DNA of 14,978 bases from Mageeibacillus sp. UBA3781 (GTDB taxonomy: Bacteria > Bacillota > Clostridia > Saccharofermentanales > Saccharofermentanaceae). Under the pieces are notes generated by a model that was not told the origin of the DNA, did not search any database, and worked only from the letters and a program-made list of their open reading frames with translations. A program made the translations under genes and the position numbers. Every line of letters starts with the position of its first letter. The first letter of the stretch is position 1. Shown here piece after piece: positions 6,300-13,828 of the stretch. The stretch is taken from assembly GCA_002368805.1 (NCBI GenBank), contig DFFH01000124.1, forward strand, positions 1 through 14,978, read 5' to 3'.

Positions 6300-7340
6300 T
6301 TATTTCACGATATCCACATCGTAGGTTTCTTCTTTTACCTTCACACTTTTGATCTCGGGCACAGAGCTGAAAAGAGTCTCCGCTACATAGTTGAACTTCT
6401 CGGGCGTTTCTCCTCTTTCGAGCATCTCGATAAGTGTCTGTACGCGCGGGCCGTGAAGCGGATTACACTCGGCGATACAGGAGATCTTCCCTTCGCGCAG
6501 ATACTGCATCGCATCCTGATTGATTCCGTCAAAAGAAACCACCATGATCTCTCCGTTTGCGATATCCGGACCGGCCTTTTTCCCGGCAGCTTCGATCGCC
6601 GCGATCGCGCCGATCGCTTCATTATCGTTTTCGCAGTAAACGATGTTGATATTGTCATACTTTCGGAGGAAGGAAGCCATGACTTCTTTTCCGCGGATCT
6701 CGGTAAAATCACCGCTCTCCGACGCCACGATATCCCATCCGTATTCTCTGGCGGTATTTGTAAGACCTCGTGTTCGTCCGAGCTGGGCGGTCGAGCCCAT
6801 CGTTCCCTGGATATGTGCGATATGGATATCTTCCGCGGCGATACCTTTGATCCTGGTATACTCATAGATCCACGCCGCCATCTTCTGTCCTTCCAGTTCG
6901 AAGTCAGAGCCGACCCAGCAGGAATATAGCGATCTGTCATCCACATTGACCCGCCTGTCCACGATGATCACGGGGATGTGTGCAGCCTGCGCTTCCTGAA
7001 GCACGAACTCCCATCCGGTCTCCGTCTCCGGCGCAAGGACGATATAGTCCACGTCCTGCTGGATAAACATACGGAGCGCAGTGATCTGGTTGGCCTGCTT
7101 CTGCTGACCGTTTTTATAGATCAGATTGAAACCGTTTTCTTTTGAGAGCGCGGTCTGCATGGATTCCGTATTGGTAGATCTCCAGTCGGACTCTGCGCCG
7201 AGCTGGGAAAAACCGACAGTGATCATCTTCCTTTCCGATTCGGATTCGGAAGATGATTCAGAGACAGGAGTACTCCTGCAGGCAACCAGTAATGTTGCCA
7301 GCAGGAGCAGTACAGAAGTCAGTTTGACCGCTTTTCTCAT
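6300..7340 (-). CDS. ytfQ: Galactofuranose-type sugar-binding lipoprotein (binding protein 2)
   Basis: Periplasmic-binding-protein-like lipoprotein that would capture a sugar outside the membrane and deliver it to the ABC permeases. It has 346 residues from ATG 7340, with TAAGGAG upstream overlapping the stop of the preceding permease gene; an upstream in-frame extension (to 7490) overlaps that permease and is rejected. The lipobox LVAC (Cys21) is followed by a Ser/Glu linker. The mature part closely follows E. coli YtfQ: GFSQLGAESDWR (43-54), NGQQKQANQ (77-85), IIVDRRVNV (about 125-133), IQGTMGSTAQ, SGDFTEIRGKEVM and ENDNEAIGAI. These are the ligand-contacting segments of that family, so a furanose sugar is likely. 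It is the last gene of the operon and a paralogue of the first (11287-12300). The ligand is inferred from family similarity. Confidence 0.9.
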   Translation of the reverse strand: MRKAVKLTSVLLLLATLLVACRSTPVSESSSESESERKMITVGFSQLGAESDWRSTNTESMQTALSKENGFNLIYKNGQQKQANQITALRMFIQQDVDYIVLAPETETGWEFVLQEAQAAHIPVIIVDRRVNVDDRSLYSCWVGSDFELEGQKMAAWIYEYTRIKGIAAEDIHIAHIQGTMGSTAQLGRTRGLTNTAREYGWDIVASESGDFTEIRGKEVMASFLRKYDNINIVYCENDNEAIGAIAAIEAAGKKAGPDIANGEIMVVSFDGINQDAMQYLREGKISCIAECNPLHGPRVQTLIEMLERGETPEKFNYVAETLFSSVPEIKSVKVKEETYDVDIVK

Positions 7341-7348
7341 AATTCTCC

Positions 7349-8395
7349 TTATACTTTGAGCGCCCTCTTTTTCAGTCCGATAACGATACTCTGGATCAGA
7401 AGGAACAGACACAGCATCGCTGCGATCGTGATACCTGTCCACCAGGCTTCTCCCAGACCTGCCGATGCGACGATCTTCTGTATCGAACACAGCGAAAGGA
7501 CACCGAACAGCGTTCCTACGATATTTCCTACGCCACCCGTCAGCATCGTTCCTCCGATGATGGAGGACGCGATCGCGTTCATCTCCATTCCCGTCGCGTG
7601 GGATGCCGCACCGGATCCAACGTTCAGGAAATATACATAACCGGCGATACCTGCCAGAACCCCGCAGATCACATGCGAGAGGAACTTGGTCCTTCTGACA
7701 TTGATACCGAGCATGAGCGCACTCTGCTTATTTCCGCCGACCGCATAGAACGAACGGCCGAGTTTCGTGTAGCGCAGGACTATGAATAATATTACCACAA
7801 GTGCGATCGCTACGACCACACCGATCTCGATATACGCGGGGAAATATACTCCTTTTTTGGTATACCATCCCATCTTCGGGATCTCGATACGTGTATTCTT
7901 TAATTTCTGAAAAGCACTGTTCTCGACATTGAACGGTTTTGTATGCACGATGGTCGTCATTCCTCGTGCGAAGAACATACCGGCTAGCGTAACGATAAAT
8001 GGCTGGATATCGCAGTATGCGACCAGGAACCCCTGCACCAGACCGAAGGCCAGGCCGATGCCGACAGCGATCAGCATCGACACATAGACGTTTCCACCGC
8101 CGGGCGTCTTATCCAGATATACCGCGCAGCACATTGTCACCAGACCGACTACGCCACCGACGGAGATATCGATCCCGCCGGAGATCATGACGATGCTCAT
8201 TCCGATCGATACGATGATCAGGGCGGCATTGGAATTCAGGATGTCGAAGAATGTTTGCGGCTTTCTGAAGCCTTCCCCCTCGAACATCACCGCGCCGAAA
8301 TACATCAGGAAGAAAATAACGACTGTGATAATAAACAGGAGATTGGTGTCACTTACACGATTGAAGATACCACCTTTCAGTTTCTTCTCATTCAT
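7349..8395 (-). CDS. yjfF: Sugar ABC transporter permease, YjfF-like
   Basis: Inner-membrane permease of 348 residues, with about 8-10 hydrophobic segments, of the BPD_transp_2 (RbsC-like) family. IVMISGGIDISVGG near residue 67, PFIVTLAGMFFARGM near 132, and NAIASSIIGGTMLTGGVGNIVGTLFGVL near 275 are the patterns of E. coli YjfF, one half of the galactofuranose channel. Its ATG at 8395 overlaps the stop of the other permease gene (ATGA), with GAGGAGG 8 nt upstream. It should form a heterodimer with the product of 8392-9639, driven by the double ATPase. The gene looks intact. Confidence 0.93.
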   Translation of the reverse strand: MNEKKLKGGIFNRVSDTNLLFIITVVIFFLMYFGAVMFEGEGFRKPQTFFDILNSNAALIIVSIGMSIVMISGGIDISVGGVVGLVTMCCAVYLDKTPGGGNVYVSMLIAVGIGLAFGLVQGFLVAYCDIQPFIVTLAGMFFARGMTTIVHTKPFNVENSAFQKLKNTRIEIPKMGWYTKKGVYFPAYIEIGVVVAIALVVILFIVLRYTKLGRSFYAVGGNKQSALMLGINVRRTKFLSHVICGVLAGIAGYVYFLNVGSGAASHATGMEMNAIASSIIGGTMLTGGVGNIVGTLFGVLSLCSIQKIVASAGLGEAWWTGITIAAMLCLFLLIQSIVIGLKKRALKV

Positions 8396-9639
8396 TGGAC
8401 GACCTCCTCTTTTTTGCTATCTGATTCTGCTTCAGTAGCGCTTACGCCATCTTCAGAAGCACGTACTTCGTCAAAAGCACCTGTCCCCGCTCCTTCTGCC
8501 GCGCCTGCGGCTGCCAGCGCAGCGAGCGTCTTCTTATTCTTATTTCCACCGGAGAAAGTCTTCTTGATAAGGCCGGAGAGGACTTCTCTTACCTTCGGTG
8601 CGGAGAACAGTACCAGCAGGATAACGACGACAGCCTTATATGCAGCCAGCGCATCGGACTGGATATGGAAGCGGTAAAGCGTAGTGGTCAGGAACTGGAT
8701 AACATATGCACCGAGAATCGACGCCCACATATTAAACTTACCGCCGGACAGTGCATTACCTCCGAGAGCAACCGCGAGGATCGCATCCATCTCGATATCT
8801 TTTGCGATAACGTTGTAGTTGATCGAGCTGATGCGGCTGACCTTGATGAGGGCGGCCACTGCAACACAAAGACCGAGGATAACGAATGCGAGGAATTTAA
8901 TAAGGATCGGATTGATACCATTAAGTCTTGCAGACTTCTCATTAATACCGACGGCCTGTGTATAGAGTCCGAGGTTGGTAAACTTCAGCGCCAGAGCGAT
9001 CAGGATAATACATATGATCACTATGAATACTGTCGTCGGAATCGGGATCCCCGGGATAACTCCGCCGAAGCATTTGAATTCCTTACCAGGTACGATCGGA
9101 AGGCGGTTGGAATTGATCCATGCGGCGATCGAACGGCCTGCCGTAAACATGATGAGTGTCGCAATCATCGGCTGGATCTTAAAGATCGCAACCAGTGCAC
9201 CGTTAAATGCACCACACAGCATACCGACGAGACATGCGACGAGGAAAGCGACGATGATCGGGGCCTTCAGGGTTTCCGGCGACGGGTTCGATCCGCAGAG
9301 GACCCGCAGCATCGCAGAACCTGCGATCGCGATCGTCGCACCGACCGAGATATCCTGTCCGCCGGAAGCAGCGGTAACAAGCGTCATGCCGATCGCGAGG
9401 ATCGCAAGCTCGGAGCCGTAGTCCAGGATCGTTATCAGGGATCCGGAAAGCTGCGGATTTCCATCGTTATTGTGTATGAGTTTGATATTAAAGAAACTCG
9501 GACCCGCGATCAGGTTGATGAGCGCCAGCAAGACGATCGCCATGACCGGAATAAACAGCTGGTTTCCGGTGATCCTCTTTATAAGGCTTGCAGCATTACC
9601 GGAACCTTTTTTATTTGCTTCTACTTTTTTCTTATCCAT
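8392..9639 (-). CDS. ytfT: Sugar ABC transporter permease, YtfT-like, with long C-terminal tail
   Basis: Permease of 415 residues in the same RbsC-like family. Its closest pattern is E. coli YtfT: LAILAIGMTLVTAASGGQDISVGATIAIAG, GALVAIFKIQPMIATLIMFTAGR, and EMDAILAVALGGNALSGGKFNMWASILGAYVIQ. The usual family length is about 320-350 residues. The excess is an Ala/Gly/Glu/Ser-rich hydrophilic tail from about residue 364 to the end, after a Lys-rich stretch, with no predicted fold; it would lie in the cytoplasm. The start ATG at 9639 is 3 nt after the ATPase stop, with AGGAGGAG within the end of the ATPase gene. GGQDIS replaces the common GGIDIS. Confidence 0.92.
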   Translation of the reverse strand: MDKKKVEANKKGSGNAASLIKRITGNQLFIPVMAIVLLALINLIAGPSFFNIKLIHNNDGNPQLSGSLITILDYGSELAILAIGMTLVTAASGGQDISVGATIAIAGSAMLRVLCGSNPSPETLKAPIIVAFLVACLVGMLCGAFNGALVAIFKIQPMIATLIMFTAGRSIAAWINSNRLPIVPGKEFKCFGGVIPGIPIPTTVFIVIICIILIALALKFTNLGLYTQAVGINEKSARLNGINPILIKFLAFVILGLCVAVAALIKVSRISSINYNVIAKDIEMDAILAVALGGNALSGGKFNMWASILGAYVIQFLTTTLYRFHIQSDALAAYKAVVVILLVLFSAPKVREVLSGLIKKTFSGGNKNKKTLAALAAAGAAEGAGTGAFDEVRASEDGVSATEAESDSKKEEVVQ

Positions 9640-9642
9640 CCC

Positions 9643-11193
9643 TTACTCTCCTCCTGCGATCGTACTCATGATCATGCTCTGTGTGAGGTCATCGCCGGAC
9701 AGTTCGCCTACGACCTTTCTGTCTCTCATGACGATCAGACGCGAGCAGGTGCGGAGCATCTCATCTGTTTCAGAAGAAATAAACGTGATGCTCATTCCTC
9801 CGGATGCGAGTTCAAGAACCAGCTTCTGAATATCCACTTTCGTACCGACGTCGATGCCTCGGGTAGGTTCATCGAGGATCAGATACTGCGGATTCATCAG
9901 GAGCCATCTGGCGAGGATGACCTTCTGCTGATTGCCGCCGGAAAGTGATTTTACCGGAGTATCTGCCGAAGCAGTCTTGATATTCAGTTTCTTTATGTAT
10001 TCATCGGCAAAAGCATATGCCTGGGCTTTCGTAAATGGCTTGAAGAATCCCTTCATGACCTGCAGCGCGAGGATGATGTTTTCCCTTACGGAAAGATCCC
10101 CGACGATACCGTCGATCTTACGGTCCTCCGGAAGATATGCGATACCGTTTTTCATCGCGCTTCTCGGATTCTTGATCTTCACGGGTTTGCCGTTCATTTT
10201 TATCTGATCTTTGATTTTAACGAGTTTACCGTTTACCATCTTTTTTCCGGGCGGAAGGACTCTGTCCGCACCGAAGATCGCACGGACGCACTCAGATCTT
10301 CCGGAACCGAGAAGGCCGGTAAAGCCGTTGACTTCACCTTTTCTGATATAGAAATCAAAGGGCTTGATGCCTGCCACACTCTGAAGATTCTGCGCTTCAT
10401 ATACCGGCAGATCCGTATCGTCTCCCTCATACATACCGCTCTCCCCTTTGATATCGGAGAGGTCATCCATCTCTTTACCGAGCATCTTGGCAACGAGCTT
10501 TACACGCGGAAGATCTTTGATCTCATATTCTCCGACCAGCTGGCCATCGCGAAGGACGGTGATCTTGTCGCAGACTTCATAGACCTGATCGAGGAAGTGG
10601 GTAACGAAAATGATGCCGACGCCCAGAGCTTTCAGATCTCTCATCAGTCCGAATAGTTTTTCAACTTCCTGTTCATCGAGCGAGGACGTAGGCTCGTCCA
10701 GGATCAGGACCTTTGCATCCATATCCACTGCACGGGCTATCGCGACCATCTGCTGGACTGCGATCGAGCAGTTACCCAGCTGCATATTCGCAACCGCAGG
10801 GATATCGAGCTTACGCAAGATCTTATTTGCGTCGGCATTCATTTTCGCCCAGTTTGTAAGTGACCCTTTGCCGCGGCCAATGTACATGTTTTCCGCAACC
10901 GTGAGATTCGGACACAGCGTGATTTCCTGATATACGGTACTGATACCCAGTTTCTGGGCATCAGACGGTGAATGGATCGTCACCGTTTTTCCGTCCAGAA
11001 GGATCGTTCCGCCGTCTTTCGGATATACACCTGTCAGAACCTTGATCAAGGTTGATTTTCCTGCACCGTTCTCTCCCATCAGCGCATGGATCTCGCCGCG
11101 GTTAAGGAAAAAATCCACATTTTGAAGTGCACGCACGCCCGGAAAGGTCTTCACTATACCATGCATCTCGAGCAATCTATTATCGTTTTCCAC
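9643..11193 (-). CDS. ytfR: Sugar ABC transporter ATPase, YtfR-like double nucleotide-binding protein
   Basis: Cytoplasmic ATPase with two fused nucleotide-binding domains, energising sugar uptake through the two permeases. I place the start at GTG 11193 (protein begins MENDNRLLEMHGIVKTFPG, 516 residues) because AGAGGT lies 7 nt upstream. An ATG at 11211 sits against a hairpin and has no ribosome binding site. Domain 1: Walker A GENGAGKST (40-48), Q-loop Gln89, family-typical degenerate signature NCSIAVQQM (141-149), Walker B ILDEP with Asp166-Glu167, and switch His199. Domain 2: degenerate Walker A TGLLGSGRSE (292-301), which is normal for this family, YLPEDRK (353-359), signature SLSGGNQQKV (416-425), and Asp441-Glu442. 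An in-frame 13-codon near-duplication, NGKLVKIK then NGKPVKIK, occurs at 321-341. Confidence 0.95.
   Translation of the reverse strand: MENDNRLLEMHGIVKTFPGVRALQNVDFFLNRGEIHALMGENGAGKSTLIKVLTGVYPKDGGTILLDGKTVTIHSPSDAQKLGISTVYQEITLCPNLTVAENMYIGRGKGSLTNWAKMNADANKILRKLDIPAVANMQLGNCSIAVQQMVAIARAVDMDAKVLILDEPTSSLDEQEVEKLFGLMRDLKALGVGIIFVTHFLDQVYEVCDKITVLRDGQLVGEYEIKDLPRVKLVAKMLGKEMDDLSDIKGESGMYEGDDTDLPVYEAQNLQSVAGIKPFDFYIRKGEVNGFTGLLGSGRSECVRAIFGADRVLPPGKKMVNGKLVKIKDQIKMNGKPVKIKNPRSAMKNGIAYLPEDRKIDGIVGDLSVRENIILALQVMKGFFKPFTKAQAYAFADEYIKKLNIKTASADTPVKSLSGGNQQKVILARWLLMNPQYLILDEPTRGIDVGTKVDIQKLVLELASGGMSITFISSETDEMLRTCSRLIVMRDRKVVGELSGDDLTQSMIMSTIAGGE
10172..10236 (-). repeat. In-frame 39-bp-period near-duplication inside the ATPase gene
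   Basis: Two 26-bp segments, 10172-10197 and 10211-10236, match at 20 of 26 positions and are 39 bp (13 codons) apart. They encode NGKPVKIK and NGKLVKIK, just before the conserved NPRSAMKNGIAYLPEDR of the second nucleotide-binding domain. The copies have diverged mainly at third codon positions, so an old duplication kept in frame is likely. Confidence 0.6.
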
Positions 11194-11210
11194 GGGATAT
11201 ACCTCTTTCA

Positions 11211-11265
11211 TTTTTAAAAACGCGGTGCGGTCTCTCTCTTGGGGGGATCGAAGCCGCACCGCGTT
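11211..11265 (-). terminator. Intercistronic terminator/attenuator between binding protein 1 and ATPase
   Basis: Perfect 12-bp arms AACGCGGTGCGG (11265-11254 on the minus strand) and CCGCACCGCGTT (11230-11219) enclose a 23-nt loop and run into a stretch of five T. It lies 21 nt after the stop of binding protein 1 and just before the ribosome binding site of the ATPase. Partial termination here would raise the level of binding protein relative to the membrane parts, a common pattern in binding-protein-dependent transporters. The hairpin could also protect the upstream mRNA from 3' decay. The structure is seen directly; the effect is inferred. Confidence 0.8.
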
Positions 11266-11286
11266 CTAGGTAAATGGGTTATATAA

Positions 11287-12300
11287 TCAGATTCCGTAAT
11301 TATCTACATCTTCCTGCTTGATGGTAGCAGCGTCGAATCCTTTTTCTTCCATGATGATCGTCTTTTCAGGTGTCTTGCCTGCTTCGAGATCCTTGATGAT
11401 AGCATCAATATAGCTAGCCTGGAACGGATTGCACTGTCCGTCATAGTTCCAGTTCTGCTTGAGGAGTTCTTCGAGAGCCCACTTATTGCAGTCAAAGCCC
11501 ATAACGACTACGTCTTTGCCAACACCGTGGGAGATACCTGCTGCATCGAGAGCTGCGACAGCGCCCTTTGCCATATCGTCGTTCTCAGCGTAGATTACGT
11601 TGAACTTCTCGCCGGAGTCGATAACGGACTGCACGATCTGCTGTGCTTTTTCTGCGTTCCACTCAGCTGTCTGCTGCTTTACGATCTTCCAGTTTGCTTC
11701 TGCTGCGACTTTCTTATCGAGAGCACCGGATCTGCCCTGCTGAGCAGCGGAACCCATAACGCCCTGGATGTGGATGACATTGTACTCAGGGAGATTCTGA
11801 CCAGCGAGCCAGTTAACTGCTGTATCACCTTCCTTATTCATGTCGGAAACGATAGATGCTTCATAAAGACTCGGATCTGCGTCGATCGTTCTGTCGAAGA
11901 GGATGACCTTAACGCCTGCGGCCTTCGCATCCTGGAGTACAGAATCCCATCCTGCTGTATCCGCTGCAGAAAGAAGGAGATAGTCAACTTCATTCTGGAT
12001 AAACGTCTTCGCGTACTGGATCTGCTCGTCGTTCTTCAAGCTGTAAGAGAAAGAAGCATCATAGCCGTTCTCTTTGGTGAACATCTTCTTGAGATCTGCA
12101 TCGTTTGCTGTACGATAACCGGACTCGTTCGGGTCATTGTTGATGATGCCGACTTTGATCAGCTCACCGGACTTCTGCTCTTCTGCTTTGGATTCAGTTT
12201 TTGACTCAGCCTGTGTCTCTTTCTTATCTTCGGACTTCTTGCAGCCTGCAAGACTGAAAGCAAAAACAGAAGCCATGATCAATGCAACTACTTTTTTCAT
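11287..12300 (-). CDS. Sugar-binding lipoprotein, YtfQ-related (binding protein 1)
   Basis: First gene of the operon; a 337-residue lipoprotein with lipobox LAGC (Cys20) and a Lys/Glu/Ser linker to about residue 46. The mature part is a type I periplasmic-binding-protein fold (Peripla_BP_4) aligning along its length with YtfQ: ILFDRTIDADPSLYEA, VIHIQGVMGSAAQQGR, VIYAENDDMAKGAVAAL and GMTPEK-like GKTPEK near the end. The first ligand segment reads NNDPNESGYR (54-63) where YtfQ and binding protein 2 have GFSQxGxESxWR. The second has LKNDEQIQ where they have NGQQKQxNQ. The ligand is therefore probably a related but different sugar. GGGAGGT precedes ATG 12300 by about 6 nt. A strong hairpin follows the gene. 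Confidence 0.9.
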   Translation of the reverse strand: MKKVVALIMASVFAFSLAGCKKSEDKKETQAESKTESKAEEQKSGELIKVGIINNDPNESGYRTANDADLKKMFTKENGYDASFSYSLKNDEQIQYAKTFIQNEVDYLLLSAADTAGWDSVLQDAKAAGVKVILFDRTIDADPSLYEASIVSDMNKEGDTAVNWLAGQNLPEYNVIHIQGVMGSAAQQGRSGALDKKVAAEANWKIVKQQTAEWNAEKAQQIVQSVIDSGEKFNVIYAENDDMAKGAVAALDAAGISHGVGKDVVVMGFDCNKWALEELLKQNWNYDGQCNPFQASYIDAIIKDLEAGKTPEKTIIMEEKGFDAATIKQEDVDNYGI

Positions 12301-12328
12301 TTTTTACCTCCCTGGTTAGAACCATATT

Positions 12329-12343
12329 CGGGGTCTTCCCCCG
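12329..12343 (-). other. Small hairpin in the leader of the transporter operon
   Basis: A short GC-rich stem, GGGG and CCCC arms around a 4-5 nt loop, lies about 30 nt upstream of the first transporter gene and close to its ribosome binding site. It has no T tract. It may stabilise the 5' end or be incidental. Confidence 0.3.
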
Positions 12344-12355
12344 TCATCTGGTTTC

Positions 12356-12384
12356 ATTTTAGGTTTGCTCTGAAAAAAGACCAT
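12356..12384 (-). promoter_or_regulatory. Candidate promoter of the transporter operon
   Basis: TAAAAT on the minus strand (12361-12356, 5/6 to the -10 consensus) has only ATGGTC at the -35 position with 17-nt spacing, so it would need an activator. It lies downstream of the terminator at 12388-12432, giving an independent transcript for the transporter genes. An alternative weak promoter (TTCAAA near 12442, AAAAAT 18 nt on) would start upstream of or inside the terminator hairpin. Confidence 0.3.
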
Positions 12385-12387
12385 GCA

Positions 12388-12432
12388 GAAAAAACGGAAA
12401 CGAAGTTGGATTTTTTCTCCCTTCATTTCCGT
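12388..12432 (-). terminator. Intrinsic terminator after the sensor kinase gene
   Basis: On the minus strand, ACGGAAATGAAG (12432-12421) pairs with CTTCGTTTCCGT (12405-12394): twelve pairs, one of them G-U. The loop can add a GGA/TCC inner stem. A run of six T follows (12394-12389). This is a clear Rho-independent terminator about 90 nt after the kinase stop codon, separating the regulatory genes from the transporter genes. Confidence 0.85.
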
Positions 12433-12439
12433 GTTTGAA

Positions 12440-12486
12440 ATTTTTACGAAACTGGTGTAGATTTTTACGATTCACACATTATGTGA
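12440..12486 (-). promoter_or_regulatory. Candidate response-regulator site: 21-bp-spaced direct repeat plus dyad
   Basis: The decamer TCGTAAAAAT (minus strand) occurs at 12470-12461 and 12449-12440, exactly 21 bp apart, two helical turns. AraC-family dimers typically bind direct repeats with this spacing, and the neighbouring operon encodes an AraC-type response regulator. Directly upstream, CACATTATGTG (12475-12485) is a perfect-arm dyad that could be a second factor's site. Repeats are seen; binding is inferred. Confidence 0.5.
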
Positions 12487-12523
12487 TAAAGAAAAAATAA
12501 CTATTTCTCCGCCAAAAGCACTC

Positions 12524-13828
12524 TTATTTCTTCGGAAGACGGATCCTTACACGTGTGCCTTTATCCAGCACGCTCTCGAGATGGATGCCGTAGCCTTCTC
12601 CGAAGTTTAAGCGGATCCTCTCATTAACATTATAAAGGCCATAGACGACATTCTTTTCCGGGGTGCCGTTTCGGATCGCCTTTCGCACCTGACGCAGACG
12701 CTCCTCGTCCATGCCTTTTCCGGTATCCTCGACAACGATCGTAAAGTGATCTCTTTTTTCTTCCGCATAGATCGTGATCTTTCCGCCGCCGCGCTTATTC
12801 TTGATGCCGTGATACAGTGCATTTTCCACGATCGGCTGGATCGTCAGTTTCGGGATCTTATATTCATTAAATTCTTCCGGCACATTGATCTCGAAGGTGA
12901 GGATGTCCTGGTAGCGGATATGCTGGATCTCGAGATACGATCTTACATGTTGCAGCTCCTCACGGATCAGGACGTTTTCTTTTCCCTTATTCAGAGACAG
13001 ACGGAAGAAATCGGAGAGGTTTCCGACCATGCTGACGACCTGCTTCTGGTTTCCCGCTTCCGCGGACCATACGATCGCATCGAGCGTGTTATAGAGAAAG
13101 TGCGGGTTGATCTGCGACTGCAGAAGATCGAACTCCGCTTTCCGCAGAAGCTTCTGTTCTTCTTTTACCTGCTCCTCGATCGGCTTCGTGATAAACTTCG
13201 GACCGAAGTAGGATACGATGATCATACTCACGAGAGAAAAGGCCAGAAGTCCGATGGAGATCTCTACGATATTCACAAACATCGCATTGTTCTGCGCCTG
13301 CACTGTCTGGATCTGCCGGTTCTCGTAATAGATATATTCGTTGATCGTATCTTTCAGAAGCGCCGTCACGATCTGGACGTCGTTTTCCCAGATGAGCATG
13401 TTGTCTTCGTACTTATTTTCGTGCCGGAGATTCTCCGTGATACGGTCCACATATGTCTCTAAGTTAGTTAAGTATTTCTCCGCATATGCCAGACGCTGCT
13501 GGTTATCTTCCGTTGTGGTGTAGTCCTTCAGTTCCGATACGACCTGGCGTGCTTTGGAAAGATCTTCTTTCAGCCCGGAGCTGTCGGGAGTGACATAACC
13601 TACGATAAGAAGATATGTCTCGTTATCGAAGTCTTCTTTAAACTGAAGGCTGAATTCGCTTGCCTTCACAACGGAGCTGATCATGTCATTGTTTCTTTTA
13701 TTGATCCGCTGCATGTTATAAAAGGCAAATGCGATAAATACCAGACTCGGCAGCAGAAGGACGATGTACGATATACGGATCTGCGTCGCCAGACGCGATC
13801 TGTTTTTTTGTCGCTTCTCCTTCGTCAT
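12524..13828 (-). CDS. YesM/LytS-type sensor histidine kinase
   Basis: Membrane sensor kinase of 434 residues that should phosphorylate the response regulator encoded just upstream. It has one transmembrane helix near 19-37, an extracellular helical sensing region (about 38-182) and a second helix near 184-207. A short linker follows rather than a clear HAMP domain. The His_kinase (PF06580) dimerisation part is LLQSQINPHFLYNTLDAIVW with His243 as phospho-acceptor. The ATPase part has the N-box QPIVENALYHGIKN (Asn336), VVEDTGKGMD (Asp368) and YGLYNVNERIRL (about 396-407). The ATG at 13828 overlaps the regulator's stop codon by 4 nt (ATGA), so the pair is translationally coupled. Position next to a sugar transporter suggests it senses the sugar, directly or via a binding protein. 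The signal is not known. Confidence 0.93.
   Translation of the reverse strand: MTKEKRQKNRSRLATQIRISYIVLLLPSLVFIAFAFYNMQRINKRNNDMISSVVKASEFSLQFKEDFDNETYLLIVGYVTPDSSGLKEDLSKARQVVSELKDYTTTEDNQQRLAYAEKYLTNLETYVDRITENLRHENKYEDNMLIWENDVQIVTALLKDTINEYIYYENRQIQTVQAQNNAMFVNIVEISIGLLAFSLVSMIIVSYFGPKFITKPIEEQVKEEQKLLRKAEFDLLQSQINPHFLYNTLDAIVWSAEAGNQKQVVSMVGNLSDFFRLSLNKGKENVLIREELQHVRSYLEIQHIRYQDILTFEINVPEEFNEYKIPKLTIQPIVENALYHGIKNKRGGGKITIYAEEKRDHFTIVVEDTGKGMDEERLRQVRKAIRNGTPEKNVVYGLYNVNERIRLNFGEGYGIHLESVLDKGTRVRIRLPKK

Noticed and set aside
7341..7490. N-terminal extension of binding protein 2
   Set aside because: The extension would overlap the end of the permease gene and bury the signal peptide; ATG 7340 has a good ribosome binding site and begins a typical lipoprotein signal.
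8665..9948. 427-codon plus-strand reading frame opposite the permease and ATPase genes
   Set aside because: It is antisense to two well-identified transporter genes, crosses their boundary, and its translation is charge-rich without domain pattern.
10650..10780. Degenerate first ABC signature and second Walker A in the ATPase as signs of decay
   Set aside because: Both departures are normal for double-domain sugar ATPases of the YtfR/RbsA/MglA group; the Walker B and second signature are intact.
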